64,000 nucleotides of DNA from an uncultured Pelagibacteraceae bacterium (GTDB taxonomy: Bacteria > Pseudomonadota > Alphaproteobacteria > Pelagibacterales > Pelagibacteraceae), in assembly GCA_902524535.1 (NCBI GenBank), contig CABZDR010000003.1:1-64000 (forward strand). Direction: 5' to 3'. Numbering within the stretch: position 1 is the stretch's first letter; every line of letters begins with the position of its first letter. This document shows positions 50,924 to 60,321 of the stretch, in pieces. Under the pieces are notes generated by a model, which was not told the origin of the DNA, did not search any database, and saw only the letters and a list, made by a program, of their open reading frames with translations. A program made the position numbers and the translations under genes.

Positions 50924-51796
50924 TTACTTTGCTTTTTTTACAAAATAAATACCAACAACAACTGCAACCAATGAAATAAATACTTTAAATGTTATTATTT
51001 CTTTTAAAAAGATGTAACTAAGTATTGTTCCAAATATTGGTATCAAATATGAAACTTGAGATTGAAAAATTAAACCATTTTTTACTAAAATTTTAAATCT
51101 TAAAAGCCAAGCGATACCTGTTGAAACTAAACCTAGATAAATTACTGAAATTGTTGAGTCTAATCTCGGCTTTATATACCAAGGCTGTTCAATAAAAGCG
51201 ACTAAAGGAATTAAAATGATCGTTGCCCAAATTAAGATAGAGCCTGTTACATTTTCATTTTTTTTTTTACTTATCTTCAATGTTAGAACTCCACCAATTA
51301 CATAACAAGTTGAACCTAGTAAAATTAGTAAAGCTGATAAAAAGTTATTTTCGTCTATCAATAAATTGTCTGAAAATAAAAATACAATACCAGAAAAACC
51401 TATCAATATCCCTATAGTTTTAACAAAATTAAATTTTTCATTTTTCAGATATAAATGACCTAGAACTGTTGAGCTAAGAGGAGTTGTAGACATTAAGATA
51501 GCAGCTAGATTGCTCTGAACAGATTTAACTCCATAAGCAATCAAAAAAAAAGGAGCTACTAAATTTATAAAACCAATCATTGCAAACCAATGCCAATCAT
51601 TTGAAAAAGCCTCAATCTTTATATTTTTAAGACAACAAAGCAATAATACAGGTATTGCTCCAAAGAATACTCTAAGGAAAGCAATAGTGACCGGACCAAA
51701 AGAGTATGTTGCAATTTTAATATTAAAAAAAGCAGATGCCCAAATTAATGCTAAAATAGTAAGTAAAAAATAATCAAATAATGATGGTTGTTTCAT
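50924..51796 (-). CDS. EamA/DMT family transporter
   Basis: A 290-residue inner-membrane protein with ten predicted spans in two tandem EamA repeats. ALIWASAFFNIKIATYSFGPVTIAFLRV begins repeat 1, and VIYLGLVSTGIAWLLRFKILVKNG is the corresponding part of repeat 2. It exports small metabolites, often amino acids or their derivatives; the substrate cannot be read. Its start overlaps the ybaK-type stop by 4 bp. Confidence 0.88.
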   Translation of the reverse strand: MKQPSLFDYFLLTILALIWASAFFNIKIATYSFGPVTIAFLRVFFGAIPVLLLCCLKNIKIEAFSNDWHWFAMIGFINLVAPFFLIAYGVKSVQSNLAAILMSTTPLSSTVLGHLYLKNEKFNFVKTIGILIGFSGIVFLFSDNLLIDENNFLSALLILLGSTCYVIGGVLTLKISKKKNENVTGSILIWATIILIPLVAFIEQPWYIKPRLDSTISVIYLGLVSTGIAWLLRFKILVKNGLIFQSQVSYLIPIFGTILSYIFLKEIITFKVFISLVAVVVGIYFVKKAK

Positions 51797-52272
51797 TGAG
51801 TTATATCTTTAATAAATCCATTGGTTATTTTCTGTAAATCATCAAAATTAGTTTCAAATACACAATTTGGATGTCCAGCAGCGGCATATAAATTTTCAAA
51901 TCTAGCCAATGAATGATCTATAAATATTTCTATTTTATTTAAATGACCAACAGGTGAAACGCCTCCTATTGTGTAACCCGTAACATTTTTTACGTCATCA
52001 GGTGAAGCCATTGAAGCATCTTTTATATTTAGAGTTTTTTTAATTTTATTTAGTGAAGCTTTTTTGTCTCCAGAAACCAAAAATAAAGTGAAAGTATTCT
52101 CTGTTTTAAAAAGTAAACTCTTCACTATCGCCCCAACCTCGCAACCCAAAGAGGAGGCTGCCTCAATTGCAGTTTTAGCTGAACTGTCTAAGACTATAAC
52201 GCTCATTTCATTGTTATATTCTTTGATTGATTTCTCTGCTCTTTTGACTGGCTCCTTTTCTAATAAAGTCAT
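51793..52272 (-). CDS. YbaK/ProX-type aminoacyl-tRNA deacylase
   Basis: A 159-residue single-domain editing protein related to YbaK and ProX. The lysine of VSGDKKASLNK and the strand-turn GYTIGGVSPVGH are the active-site features. It hydrolyses mischarged aminoacyl-tRNA such as Ala- or Cys-tRNA(Pro), acting in trans on tRNA in the cytosol. It is the first gene of a two-gene unit with the DMT transporter and is divergent from glnA across 141 bp. Confidence 0.85.
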   Translation of the reverse strand: MTLLEKEPVKRAEKSIKEYNNEMSVIVLDSSAKTAIEAASSLGCEVGAIVKSLLFKTENTFTLFLVSGDKKASLNKIKKTLNIKDASMASPDDVKNVTGYTIGGVSPVGHLNKIEIFIDHSLARFENLYAAAGHPNCVFETNFDDLQKITNGFIKDITQ

Positions 52273-52413
52273 TATTCAACTAATAATTGTTAGTTATTAT
52301 TAAAAATTAATATTACACTCATGTTAAAATTGCATAGGTGTTATTAAGTAAAAGTGCATTATGTAGCAGGCTTTTTTTGGTAATACAACGATCTGAATTA
52401 CAAAGGAGAGAAA
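52273..52413. promoter_or_regulatory. intergenic region between ybaK-type gene and glnA
   Basis: A 141-bp gap serving two divergent promoters. It holds an inverted repeat AACTAA-N6-TTAGTT at 52278-52295 next to the ybaK-type start, and just before glnA a strong ribosome-binding site (AAGGAGAG, 52402-52409). Two GCAT elements near 52331 and 52355 are part of no clear structure. I see no convincing sigma-54 site. Confidence 0.4.
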
Positions 52414-53820
52414 ATGAGTTCTGACAAGGTTTTAAAAACAATAAAAGACAAAGAAATTGAATACGTTGATCTAAGATTTACCGATCCTAGAGGTAAGCTT
52501 CAGCACGTAACAATGGATGCCAAAATGGTAGATGAGGATATGCTTAAAGAAGGAATTTTCTTTGATGGATCCTCTATCGCTGGTTGGAAGGCTATTAACG
52601 AGTCTGATATGATATTAAAACCAGACACATCGAGAGCAATTGTAGATCCATTTACATCTCACAATACATTAAATCTCTTTTGTGACGTTTTAGATGCAAT
52701 TAAAAAAGATCCTTACGAGAGAGACCCTAGGGGAACTGCGAAAAAGGCAGAAGCTTATTTAAAAAGCTCAGGTATTGGTGATAAAGCTTTTTTTGGTCCT
52801 GAGGCAGAATTTTTTGTATTTGACGATGTAAGATTTAAAAATGATATGAATGAGACTGGATTTAAAATCGATAGTAAGGAAGGTCCTTACAATTCTGGAA
52901 CAGAATATCCAAATGGAAACATGGGACATAGACCAGGAATTAAAGGTGGTTATTTTCCAGTTCCACCAGTTGATAGTGAACAAGATATGAGAAGTGAATA
53001 CCTAAAAGCAATGAAAAGTATGGGAATTAAGGTTGAAAAACACCACCATGAAGTTGCACCAAGTCAACATGAACTTGGAATGTACTTTGGAACACTTGTA
53101 GATCAAGCTGATAATTTACAACTTTATAAATACGCGGTGCAAATGGTATCACACTCTTTCGGTAAAACTGCTACTTTTATGCCTAAACCTGTCAAAGGAG
53201 ATAATGGCTCCGGAATGCATGTTCACCAATCAATTTGGAAAGGAAACACAGCATTATTCTCGGGAGATAAATACGCAGGCTTATCTGAAACAGCATTACA
53301 TTATATCGGAGGGATTTTAAAGCATGCAAAAGCTATTAACGCATTCTCAAATGCAACGACAAATAGCTACAAAAGACTTATACCAGGTTTTGAAGCACCT
53401 GTTCTTTTAGCTTATTCAGCTCGAAACAGATCTGCTTCTTGTAGAATTCCTATTACTTTAAGCAAAAAAGCCGCAAGATGTGAAATTAGATTTGGTGATG
53501 CAGCTGGAAATCCTTATTTAACATTTGCATCAATGTTAATGGCTGGTTTAGATGGTATTAAAAATAAAATAGATCCAGGTAAATCATTTGATAAAGATCT
53601 TTATGCACTTTCAGAAAAAGAGGTTAAAAAAATTCCAACTGTTTGTGGATCACTTAGAGAAGCAATGGAAAGTTTAGATAAAGATAGAGACTTTTTAAAA
53701 CAAGGTAATGTATTTACTGATGACCAAATAGATGCTTATATTGCATTAAAATTTGAGGAAATACATAACTTTGAACACACCCCTCATCCTATTGAGTTTG
53801 AGATGTATTACAGTTGTTAA
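52414..53820 (+). CDS. glnA: glutamine synthetase type I
   Basis: A 468-residue GSI making glutamine from glutamate, ammonium and [20 protein letters not shown] is the N-terminal aspartate latch, [19 protein letters not shown] and [10 protein letters not shown] carry the ammonium and metal ligands, and [16 protein letters not shown] is the ATP site. [10 protein letters not shown] supplies the tyrosine used for adenylylation in proteobacterial GSI. The strong ribosome-binding site implies high expression. No glnB sits next to it. Confidence 0.97.
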   Translation: MSSDKVLKTIKDKEIEYVDLRFTDPRGKLQHVTMDAKMVDEDMLKEGIFFDGSSIAGWKAINESDMILKPDTSRAIVDPFTSHNTLNLFCDVLDAIKKDPYERDPRGTAKKAEAYLKSSGIGDKAFFGPEAEFFVFDDVRFKNDMNETGFKIDSKEGPYNSGTEYPNGNMGHRPGIKGGYFPVPPVDSEQDMRSEYLKAMKSMGIKVEKHHHEVAPSQHELGMYFGTLVDQADNLQLYKYAVQMVSHSFGKTATFMPKPVKGDNGSGMHVHQSIWKGNTALFSGDKYAGLSETALHYIGGILKHAKAINAFSNATTNSYKRLIPGFEAPVLLAYSARNRSASCRIPITLSKKAARCEIRFGDAAGNPYLTFASMLMAGLDGIKNKIDPGKSFDKDLYALSEKEVKKIPTVCGSLREAMESLDKDRDFLKQGNVFTDDQIDAYIALKFEEIHNFEHTPHPIEFEMYYSC

Positions 53821-53825
53821 TAAAT

Positions 53826-53993
53826 TTATCTAGCTCTAGCAATTTTATTTTTGCCAGAACCTCTTTTAACAATGTAGTCTTGTGTTCCGTTTGCTCCAGT
53901 CTCGACTGATTTGATAAGAGATCTTAAAAAACTTTTTCTTTTCTCTTTTCTATCTTCGCTACTTAGCAAATTTCTAAATTCAAAGATGTTCAT
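53826..53993 (-). CDS. 55-residue basic small protein, unknown function
   Basis: A complete short reading frame filling the gap between glnA and the sufA-type gene. The ATG is at 53993 and the TAA at 53826. It encodes a hydrophilic, basic peptide starting MNIFEFRNLLSSEDRKEKRK, continuing SLIKSVETGANGTQDYIVKR and ending GKNKIARAR. The regular composition, good start and lack of an alternative frame suggest it is real. No similarity recognised. The TAA lies 5 bp past the glnA stop (convergent). Confidence 0.65.
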   Translation of the reverse strand: MNIFEFRNLLSSEDRKEKRKSFLRSLIKSVETGANGTQDYIVKRGSGKNKIARAR

Positions 53994-54050
53994 TAATTAC
54001 TAATATCATACCTATGCATTTAGCGCAAATCAGATATGTTCAAAATGGGA

Positions 54051-54383
54051 CTATACTTTAAATGACTCTCCACACCCGCATCGCTCAGTTTCATTTGGAT
54101 TATTGAAAACGAACGTTGAGGAAAAATCCTCTTTTTTGTAATCCATTTCTGTTCCCAAAAGATACATTACCGCAGCAGAATCAATATAAACTCGGACACC
54201 TTTATCTTCTATAACTTCGTCATTAGGATTTACCTCTTTAGAATATTCCATTACGTAAGCCATACCAGCACATCCACCTGATTTTACAGACACTCTAACG
54301 CCTATAGCGTTTTTTTCTGCATTAGACATGATCTCTTTAATTCTTGTTGCAGCACTATCACTTAATTTAATTATTTGATCCAT
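54051..54383 (-). CDS. sufA: Fe-S cluster carrier/insertion protein (HesB/IscA type)
   Basis: A 110-residue A-type carrier. The three cluster-ligand cysteines are SGGCAGMAYVM and CGCGESF near the C-terminus. The start is ATG 54383 (MDQIIKLSD), which overlaps the sufT stop (TAATG); an upstream in-frame ATG at 54434 would run inside sufT. It receives clusters from SufBCD and passes them to target enzymes. Last gene of the suf operon. Confidence 0.93.
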   Translation of the reverse strand: MDQIIKLSDSAATRIKEIMSNAEKNAIGVRVSVKSGGCAGMAYVMEYSKEVNPNDEVIEDKGVRVYIDSAAVMYLLGTEMDYKKEDFSSTFVFNNPNETERCGCGESFKV

Positions 54384-54679
54384 TATAAATTTAGTTCCAA
54401 TTTTGCTGCATCTGACATCATATCTTTTGACCAAGGCGGATCCCAGACCAACTCTAAATCAACATCTTCAATCCCCTCAACTTGCATAGCTCCCTCTTTT
54501 ACTTCTTTTGGTAAACTTTCAGCAACAGGACAATTTGGAGTAGTCAATGTCATTTTAATCTTTGCTTTTTTTTCATTAACTTGAACATCATAGATTAAAC
54601 CAAGATCATAAATATTTACTGGCAATTCTGGGTCATAAATTTTTTTTATTTCATCAATTATTTTTTCTTTTAATTCCAT
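54383..54679 (-). CDS. sufT: SUF system Fe-S maturation protein, DUF59 family
   Basis: A 98-residue MIP18-like DUF59 protein assisting cluster assembly or transfer. The signature is IYDPELPVNIYDLGLIYDV followed by TLTTPNCPVAESLP with the conserved Cys, and DLVWDPPWSKDMMS-type ending. I use ATG 54679 (MELKEKI), 4 bp after the sufU stop; an upstream start would overlap sufU. It couples to sufA through an overlapping stop/start. Confidence 0.9.
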   Translation of the reverse strand: MELKEKIIDEIKKIYDPELPVNIYDLGLIYDVQVNEKKAKIKMTLTTPNCPVAESLPKEVKEGAMQVEGIEDVDLELVWDPPWSKDMMSDAAKLELNL

Positions 54680-54683
54680 AAAA

Positions 54684-55145
54684 TTATTCTGTAGTAATTT
54701 CTTTTCCATCATTTTCCATAGCAGATACTAAAGTATGCCAAGATAATGTAGCACATTTAACTCTCATTGGGTACTGCTTTACTCCTGAAAGACACATTAA
54801 CTTTGTTTTATCATCCTCTCCTAAAATGTTATTTTTTAATTTAGGATTTTCTTTTATCATTCCTAAAAAATCCTCAATTATTTCTTTTGCTTCATTATCG
54901 CTTTTGCCTTTAATTAAATCAGTCATGATCGAAGCTGAAGCCATTGATATTGCGCATCCACTCCCTTCGAAAGAAATGTCTTCTACTTTTCTTTGTTCGT
55001 TTAATTTCAAATACACATGTACATTATCTCCGCATAATGGATTATTTCCTTTAGCATCCTTATTAAAATTTTCTGTTTTTCCTAAGTTTCTAGGATTTTT
55101 ACCGTGCTCTAAAATTATTTCTTGATATAGTTCTTTTAAGTTCAT
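54684..55145 (-). CDS. sufU: SufU-type Fe-S scaffold/sulfur-acceptor protein
   Basis: A 153-residue U-type protein. Cys38 and Asp40 (NPLCGDNV), Cys64 (GSGCAIS) and Cys131 (RVKCATLSW) occupy the positions of the zinc and sulfur-acceptor residues of Firmicute SufU (Cys/Asp/Cys/Cys), and the longer spacing between the second and third cysteines also fits SufU rather than IscU. It would accept sulfur from SufS. It overlaps sufS by 4 bp. Confidence 0.9.
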   Translation of the reverse strand: MNLKELYQEIILEHGKNPRNLGKTENFNKDAKGNNPLCGDNVHVYLKLNEQRKVEDISFEGSGCAISMASASIMTDLIKGKSDNEAKEIIEDFLGMIKENPKLKNNILGEDDKTKLMCLSGVKQYPMRVKCATLSWHTLVSAMENDGKEITTE

Positions 55146-56362
55146 TTTAAATCAAAAATTTTTTTACAATTATTAATTCCATCATTTAATTTGTCTAAAT
55201 CATCTTTAGTATTATAAACACCTAAAGAAGCTCTTGCACTTGCGGGTATTCCTAACTTTTCGTGAAGTATTTGACAACAATGATGTCCAGCTCTTATAGC
55301 AACTCCTGTTTCATCTAAAATAGTTGCAATATCGTGTGGGTGAACTCCTTCAACAGTAAAAGATAGTACACCACCTCTTTCTTTTGGATTTCCAATTAGT
55401 TTCACAGAATTATTTTTTTTTAAAATTTCTTGACCATATTCTATAAGATCTTTTTCATGCTTAATTATGTTTTCAATTCCAATGCTTTCCAAAAATTTTA
55501 TTGATTGATCAAAAGCTATTACTTGTGCTGTAGCCATTGTTCCAGCTTCATACTTATTTGGAAGTTCGCCATAAGAAATTCTATCTTTTTTAACTTCATT
55601 TATCATTCCTCCACCCCCTTGATATGGTGGTAGTTGCTCTAACCATTTCTTTTTTCCATACAAAACTCCAAGTCCAGTTGGTCCATACATTTTATGACAT
55701 GAAATTGCATAAAAATCACAATCTAAGTCCTGCATATCCAATTTTAAATGTGGTCCTCCTTGACATCCATCTACAACTACAACGATGCCTTTTGAATGGG
55801 CTAATTGAGTTATTTCTTTAATTGGTAAAACTGCACCAGTAACATTTGATAAATGTGTTATTGCTATCACTTTAGTTTTATTTGTAATTTCTTTCTCTAT
55901 ATTTTCAATCGGTATGTCTCCATTCTCATTTATCTCTGCAAACTTTATTTTGATATTTTTAGATTTTCTTAAAAAATGCCATGGAACATAATTTGAATGA
56001 TGCTCTAATTCAGTAATTAAAATTTCATCATTTGGCTCTAAGATTGCTTGACCTAGAGTATTTGCAACTAAATTTAAGGCTTCTGTAGCACCTTTAGTAA
56101 ATACGATTTCATTTTTATCTTTCGCATTTATATACTTTTGAACTGAAGACCTTGTGTTTTCATATAAATTAGTGGCTGCAACTGCTAAATAATGAATACT
56201 TCTACCTACATTTGAAAATTGTTTAGAGTAAAAATCATTTATTTTATCTAAAACAACTTTGGGTTTTTGAGATGAATTAGCACTATCCAAATAAACCAAA
56301 TCATTATTTTGGATTTTTTCATCAAAAATTGGAAATTCTTTTTTTATATTATTTATATTCAT
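55142..56362 (-). CDS. sufS: cysteine desulfurase
   Basis: A 406-residue class V PLP enzyme supplying sulfur. The PLP lysine lies in AISCHKMYGPTGLGVLYG, and the persulfide-forming cysteine lies in IRAGHHCCQILHEKLG, where two cysteines are adjacent. TELEHHSNYVPW and HLSNVTGAVLP are further active-site segments. It overlaps sufD by 4 bp and sufU by 4 bp, consistent with one operon. Confidence 0.95.
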   Translation of the reverse strand: MNINNIKKEFPIFDEKIQNNDLVYLDSANSSQKPKVVLDKINDFYSKQFSNVGRSIHYLAVAATNLYENTRSSVQKYINAKDKNEIVFTKGATEALNLVANTLGQAILEPNDEILITELEHHSNYVPWHFLRKSKNIKIKFAEINENGDIPIENIEKEITNKTKVIAITHLSNVTGAVLPIKEITQLAHSKGIVVVVDGCQGGPHLKLDMQDLDCDFYAISCHKMYGPTGLGVLYGKKKWLEQLPPYQGGGGMINEVKKDRISYGELPNKYEAGTMATAQVIAFDQSIKFLESIGIENIIKHEKDLIEYGQEILKKNNSVKLIGNPKERGGVLSFTVEGVHPHDIATILDETGVAIRAGHHCCQILHEKLGIPASARASLGVYNTKDDLDKLNDGINNCKKIFDLK

Positions 56363-57606
56363 TCTTTTAATCCAATAATATTTTTAATTAAATTTTTAAT
56401 TTCTAGATCTGTTATCTTTTCAACAACATCAAGTAAAAATCCATTTATCAAAAGTTCTTTGGACTGTTGATAGCTTAAACCTCGCGACATTAAATAAAAG
56501 ATTGAGTTTTCATTTAAACTTCCAGATGCTGATCCATGAGAACATTTTACATCATCGGCGTAAATCTCTAATTCTGGTTTTGCATTAAACTCAGATGTTT
56601 CATCTAATAATATTGCTTTACTTAATTGATAACCATCTGTTTTTTGAGCTTTTGAGTTTACAAATATTCTTCCTTGATATGCAGATTTTGAATTTTTTCC
56701 AAGCACACTTTTGATAAGTTGATAACTTTTAGTATTCTCAACCAAATGATTAATACTAGATCTAATTTCATGTTGTTGATTTTCCTTTAATGAAAAAATC
56801 CCATTTATAAAAGCTGATGAATATTCACCATTTAAGTTACAGTTAACTTCATTTTTAAAGTAGTCAGATCCAGCAGATAATATAAATGTTTCTGAAATGC
56901 TATTATCGTCTTGTTCAATATTATTAAAAGAGTAATTTAAATTATTATTTCTAAACTTATCAACTTTATAATTTTTAAGGATTGAGTGTTTTTTTAAATT
57001 AAAATTGTACAAAATATTTACAAAATTTTTATTTGAATTATCACTAAAATAATCAATAATTCTTAGGGAACTATTTTCTTCTAATTCAAAGTTTAAACTT
57101 AAATTTACATTTTTCGAGTTTATTTTATCATTAGTTGAGTGGTAGATAATTAAAGGTTTTTTTAAAGAATAATTTTTTTTAACTAAAATTTTAAAAACTT
57201 TGTTATTAAATGCATTATTTAAATCAATTAAAGAATTTTTATAGTCAAATGTAATATTTTTCTCAATTTCATCATTTATTTCAATTTGATTTTGATCTTC
57301 ACAATTAAAGTCAATTTTTTCAATTCTACCATTTATAAAAATAATTTTGTTATGTTCTAATCCACTAATAAAAATAGACGGGTCAATTTCATTAGTTAAT
57401 GAATAATCATTAAAAAAACTTAAATCACTAATATTTTTTTTAATGATTTGACTAATATCTAAAAACTTCCAGTCCTCTTGTTTTTTATTTGGAAAACCGT
57501 TATTAATAAATTTCTTCAAAAAACTTTTTTTTAATTGAATTTCTTTTTCTGAAATTTTTAAAGTTTTAATTATTTTATCAAAATCTAGTTGTAATTGTTC
57601 ATTCAT
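56359..57606 (-). CDS. sufD: SufBCD complex subunit SufD
   Basis: A 415-residue SufD: a parallel beta-helix with a diverged, Asn/Ser/Ile-rich middle and a conserved C-terminal core (AKPELEIYADDVKCSHGSASGSL), including the His of the cluster site at the SufB interface. The N-terminal part is poorly conserved, as usual. It is adjacent to sufC, with which it forms the scaffold complex. Confidence 0.93.
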   Translation of the reverse strand: MNEQLQLDFDKIIKTLKISEKEIQLKKSFLKKFINNGFPNKKQEDWKFLDISQIIKKNISDLSFFNDYSLTNEIDPSIFISGLEHNKIIFINGRIEKIDFNCEDQNQIEINDEIEKNITFDYKNSLIDLNNAFNNKVFKILVKKNYSLKKPLIIYHSTNDKINSKNVNLSLNFELEENSSLRIIDYFSDNSNKNFVNILYNFNLKKHSILKNYKVDKFRNNNLNYSFNNIEQDDNSISETFILSAGSDYFKNEVNCNLNGEYSSAFINGIFSLKENQQHEIRSSINHLVENTKSYQLIKSVLGKNSKSAYQGRIFVNSKAQKTDGYQLSKAILLDETSEFNAKPELEIYADDVKCSHGSASGSLNENSIFYLMSRGLSYQQSKELLINGFLLDVVEKITDLEIKNLIKNIIGLKE

Positions 57607-58341
57607 TTAACTAAAGCTTTCATAACCTTTTTTTTCTAACTCTACTGCTAATTCTGGACCACCAGATCTGATTATTTTTCCATTCATTAAAACATGAACA
57701 AAATCAGGTTTTATGTAATCTAGTAACCTTTGATAGTGTGTAATTATTAAAAAAGAATTATTTTTATTTCTTAAAGTATTAACTCCATCAGCTACTATTT
57801 TTAAAGCATCAATGTCTAAACCTGAGTCTGTTTCATCTAAAATTGATAATTTTGGAGATAGCATAGACATTTGTAAAATTTCATTTTTCTTTTTTTCACC
57901 ACCAGAAAAACCAACATTTAATTGTCTATTAAGTTTTTCTTCATCAAATTTTAATTCTTTAGCTTTTTGTTTAACAAGCTTTAAAAATTCAATTGCATCT
58001 AATTCTTTTTCTCCACGTGCTTTTTTGATTGCGTTTAATGATGTTTTCAAAAATATATTCGTATTTACTCCCGGAATTTCTAAAGGATATTGAAAAGCTA
58101 AAAATATCCCTTTATGGGCTCTTTCCTCAGTCTCCAGATCAAATAAATTTTTATTCTCAAATAAGATTTCACCTGACACCTCGTACCCTTTTTTTCCTGA
58201 TAGAATATTTGATAATGTGCTTTTTCCTGATCCGTTTGGACCCATAATTGCGTGAACTTCGCCTGGATTAATATGCAAAGAAAACCCCTTTAATATTGAT
58301 TTATTTTCAACATTTGCATTTAAATTGCTTATTTTAAGCAT
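57607..58341 (-). CDS. sufC: Fe-S assembly ATPase SufC
   Basis: A 244-residue ABC ATPase of the SufBCD scaffold. Walker A GPNGSGKSTLSNIL, signature NVGFSGGEKKKNEILQ, Walker B PKLSILDETDSGLD and the H-loop LIITHYQRLL are all typical of SufC, including ETDSGLDIDAL. It powers a conformational change that exposes the cluster site in SufB-SufD. Starts at the last base of the sufB stop. Confidence 0.96.
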   Translation of the reverse strand: MLKISNLNANVENKSILKGFSLHINPGEVHAIMGPNGSGKSTLSNILSGKKGYEVSGEILFENKNLFDLETEERAHKGIFLAFQYPLEIPGVNTNIFLKTSLNAIKKARGEKELDAIEFLKLVKQKAKELKFDEEKLNRQLNVGFSGGEKKKNEILQMSMLSPKLSILDETDSGLDIDALKIVADGVNTLRNKNNSFLIITHYQRLLDYIKPDFVHVLMNGKIIRSGGPELAVELEKKGYESFS

Positions 58342-59783
58342 TAACCAACACTCCCCTCTAAACTAATACCTACAAGTTTCTGGGCCTCAACTGCAAACTC
58401 CATTGGTAATTGTTGTAATACTTCCTTACAAAAACCATTAACAATTAATCCTACAGCTTCCTCAGAATTAAGTCCTCTTTGTTGGCAATAATGTAATTGA
58501 TCTTCACTAATCTTAGATGTCGTAGCTTCATGCGCAATATTAGAGTCAAAATTTTTATTTTTAATATAAGGTACGGTATGTGCGCCACATTTATTTCCCA
58601 TTAATAAAGAGTCACATTGTGTGTAATTACTAGAATTTTTAGCTTTCGTATTAATATCTACTAATCCCCTATATGTCATATCAGAAAATCCAGCGCTTAT
58701 ACCTTTTGAAATAATTTTACTTTTAGTATTTTTTCCTAAATGAATCATCTTTGTTCCGGTGTCTGCTTTTTGATGATTGTTGGTAATTGCAATAGAGTAA
58801 AATTCACCAATTGAATTATCACCTTTTAATATACAGCTTGGATATTTCCAAGTTATAGCTGAGCCTGTTTCAACTTGCGTCCAAGAAATCTTAGAATTCT
58901 TTCCCTTACATAATCCTCTCTTAGTTACAAAATTATAAATTCCTCCTTTACCATTTTCGTCACCTGGATACCAATTTTGTACAGTTGAATATTTTATTTC
59001 TGCATCGTCTAAAGCAATCAACTCAACATTCGCAGCATGTAGTTGATTTTCATCTCTCATTGGAGCTGTACATCCTTCGAGGTAACTTACATAACTTCCC
59101 TTATCAGCAATAATCAATGTTCTTTCAAATTGACCTGTCTGCGACGCATTAATTCTGAAATAAGTTGATAATTCCATAGGGCACTTAACACCTTTTGGAA
59201 TATAAACGAATGATCCATCTGTAAATACAGCAGAGTTTAGTGTAGCAAAAAAATGGTCTGTAACTGGTATTACTGTACCTAAATATTTTTTTACAAGATC
59301 GGGATGTTTTTGAATTGCTTCTGACATTGAACAAAAAATTATACCATGTTTTGTTAATTCACCTTTAAAAGTAGTTGCTACTGAAACAGAATCAAATACT
59401 GCATCAACAGCAATTCCATTTAATCTTGCTTGCTCTTGTAATGGAATTCCAAGTTTTTTATATGTTTCTAAAAGTTTAGGGTCAAGCTCATCTAAACTTT
59501 TAGGCTTATCCTTCATACTTTTCGGTGCTGAATAATAGTATAAATCTTGATAATCAATTTTAGGGTACTTTGGCTTTTGCCAATTTGGCTCTTTTAAAAG
59601 TTTTAATCGCTCGTATGCTTTTAATCTAAATTCTAACATCCATTGTGGTTCTTTTTTAATATTTGAAATAAACTTGATTACATCTTCATTTAAGCCTTTT
59701 GGAGCTTTTATGTTTTCAATGTCAGTGGTAAAACCGTATTTATAATCCTTTAACTTTTCTATATCTTTTTCTCTTGTGTCCAT
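58341..59783 (-). CDS. sufB: Fe-S assembly scaffold SufB
   Basis: A 480-residue beta-helical scaffold. SVGVAT-like N-terminal parts are followed by the hallmark core [24 protein letters not shown] and the C-terminal [19 protein letters not shown], which carry the cysteine and glutamate used for sulfur transfer and cluster binding. It is 2 bp downstream of iscR, so it is the first assembly gene of the operon. Confidence 0.96.
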   Translation of the reverse strand: MDTREKDIEKLKDYKYGFTTDIENIKAPKGLNEDVIKFISNIKKEPQWMLEFRLKAYERLKLLKEPNWQKPKYPKIDYQDLYYYSAPKSMKDKPKSLDELDPKLLETYKKLGIPLQEQARLNGIAVDAVFDSVSVATTFKGELTKHGIIFCSMSEAIQKHPDLVKKYLGTVIPVTDHFFATLNSAVFTDGSFVYIPKGVKCPMELSTYFRINASQTGQFERTLIIADKGSYVSYLEGCTAPMRDENQLHAANVELIALDDAEIKYSTVQNWYPGDENGKGGIYNFVTKRGLCKGKNSKISWTQVETGSAITWKYPSCILKGDNSIGEFYSIAITNNHQKADTGTKMIHLGKNTKSKIISKGISAGFSDMTYRGLVDINTKAKNSSNYTQCDSLLMGNKCGAHTVPYIKNKNFDSNIAHEATTSKISEDQLHYCQQRGLNSEEAVGLIVNGFCKEVLQQLPMEFAVEAQKLVGISLEGSVG

Positions 59784-59785
59784 CT

Positions 59786-60211
59786 TTAAATTCTTCTTTC
59801 ACTAGTTTCTTTGACAAGATCCTCTAAGCTCTTTTTTTCAAAAAAATCATTAATATGGTTTTCAAGCTCGTCCCATAAATTATGGGTTAAACATTTTGTA
59901 GATCTGCCATTACAACTTTTTTTAGACTCTTTTTTGCATTGAACAGTTTTTACTTTTTCATCAACTGCATCAAAAATATTTGTAAGTTTAATTTCTTTAG
60001 CTTTTTTATTTAAAACGTAACCACCTTGTGTACCTCTAACACTTTGAACAATCTCATTTTTTCTCAATTTTAAGAAAATTTGTTCTAAGTAATCAAGAGA
60101 TATACCCTGTCTTAGTGAAATGTCTCTAAGTGAAACTGGATTAAGATCGTTAAATTTTGCCAGGTCTACTAAAGCCATCACCGCATATCTGCCTTTAGAT
60201 GTTAGTTTCAT
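59786..60211 (-). CDS. iscR: Fe-S-sensing transcriptional regulator IscR
   Basis: A 141-residue Rrf2-family regulator. I start it at ATG 60211 ([14 protein letters not shown]), the usual IscR N-terminus, rather than at 60265. The winged helix contains [21 protein letters not shown], nearly the E. coli IscR recognition segment, and the [2Fe-2S] ligands are Cys92, Cys100, Cys107 with His110 (CLTH). It senses cluster status and would control the suf operon from a type-1 operator just upstream. Confidence 0.95.
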   Translation of the reverse strand: MKLTSKGRYAVMALVDLAKFNDLNPVSLRDISLRQGISLDYLEQIFLKLRKNEIVQSVRGTQGGYVLNKKAKEIKLTNIFDAVDEKVKTVQCKKESKKSCNGRSTKCLTHNLWDELENHINDFFEKKSLEDLVKETSERRI

Positions 60212-60230
60212 AATTGTTAATTTTATTGGG

Positions 60231-60258
60231 TATATATAAACCCGACTAAAATAGTCAA
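60231..60258 (-). promoter_or_regulatory. iscR-suf promoter (-35/-10)
   Basis: On the minus strand TTGACT (60258-60253) and TATATA (60236-60231) are separated by 16 bp, and the start codon lies at 60211, so the mRNA leader would be about 10-15 nt. The -35 box lies within the IscR operator, which is the geometry expected for repression by holo-IscR. Confidence 0.75.
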
Positions 60259-60262
60259 GTAT
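60238..60262. promoter_or_regulatory. type-1 IscR operator
   Basis: The palindrome GACTA-AAA-TAGTC (60244-60256) with flanking CCC and AAGTAT agrees with 24 of the 25 positions of the E. coli type-1 IscR consensus as I recall it. It overlaps the -35 box of the iscR-suf promoter, so holo-IscR would repress the operon when Fe-S supply is sufficient. Confidence 0.85.
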
Positions 60263-60321
60263 CATTTATAAAAAAAGACTAACATTTTGTCACCCACATA
60301 TGATAAACCTAATTTTTTTTT

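Noticed and set aside
52273..52413. NtrC or sigma-54 control site before glnA
   Set aside because: Short GCA/TGC-like elements are seen but neither the -24/-12 pattern nor a clear NtrC palindrome is present.
54434..54434. Longer sufA starting at 54434
   Set aside because: It would overlap sufT by 52 bp with a leader unlike any A-type carrier; the ATG in the sufT stop codon is the better start.
60265..60265. Longer iscR starting at 60265
   Set aside because: It would lie upstream of the -10/-35 promoter and IscR operator; IscR proteins begin at MKLTSKG-type sequences.
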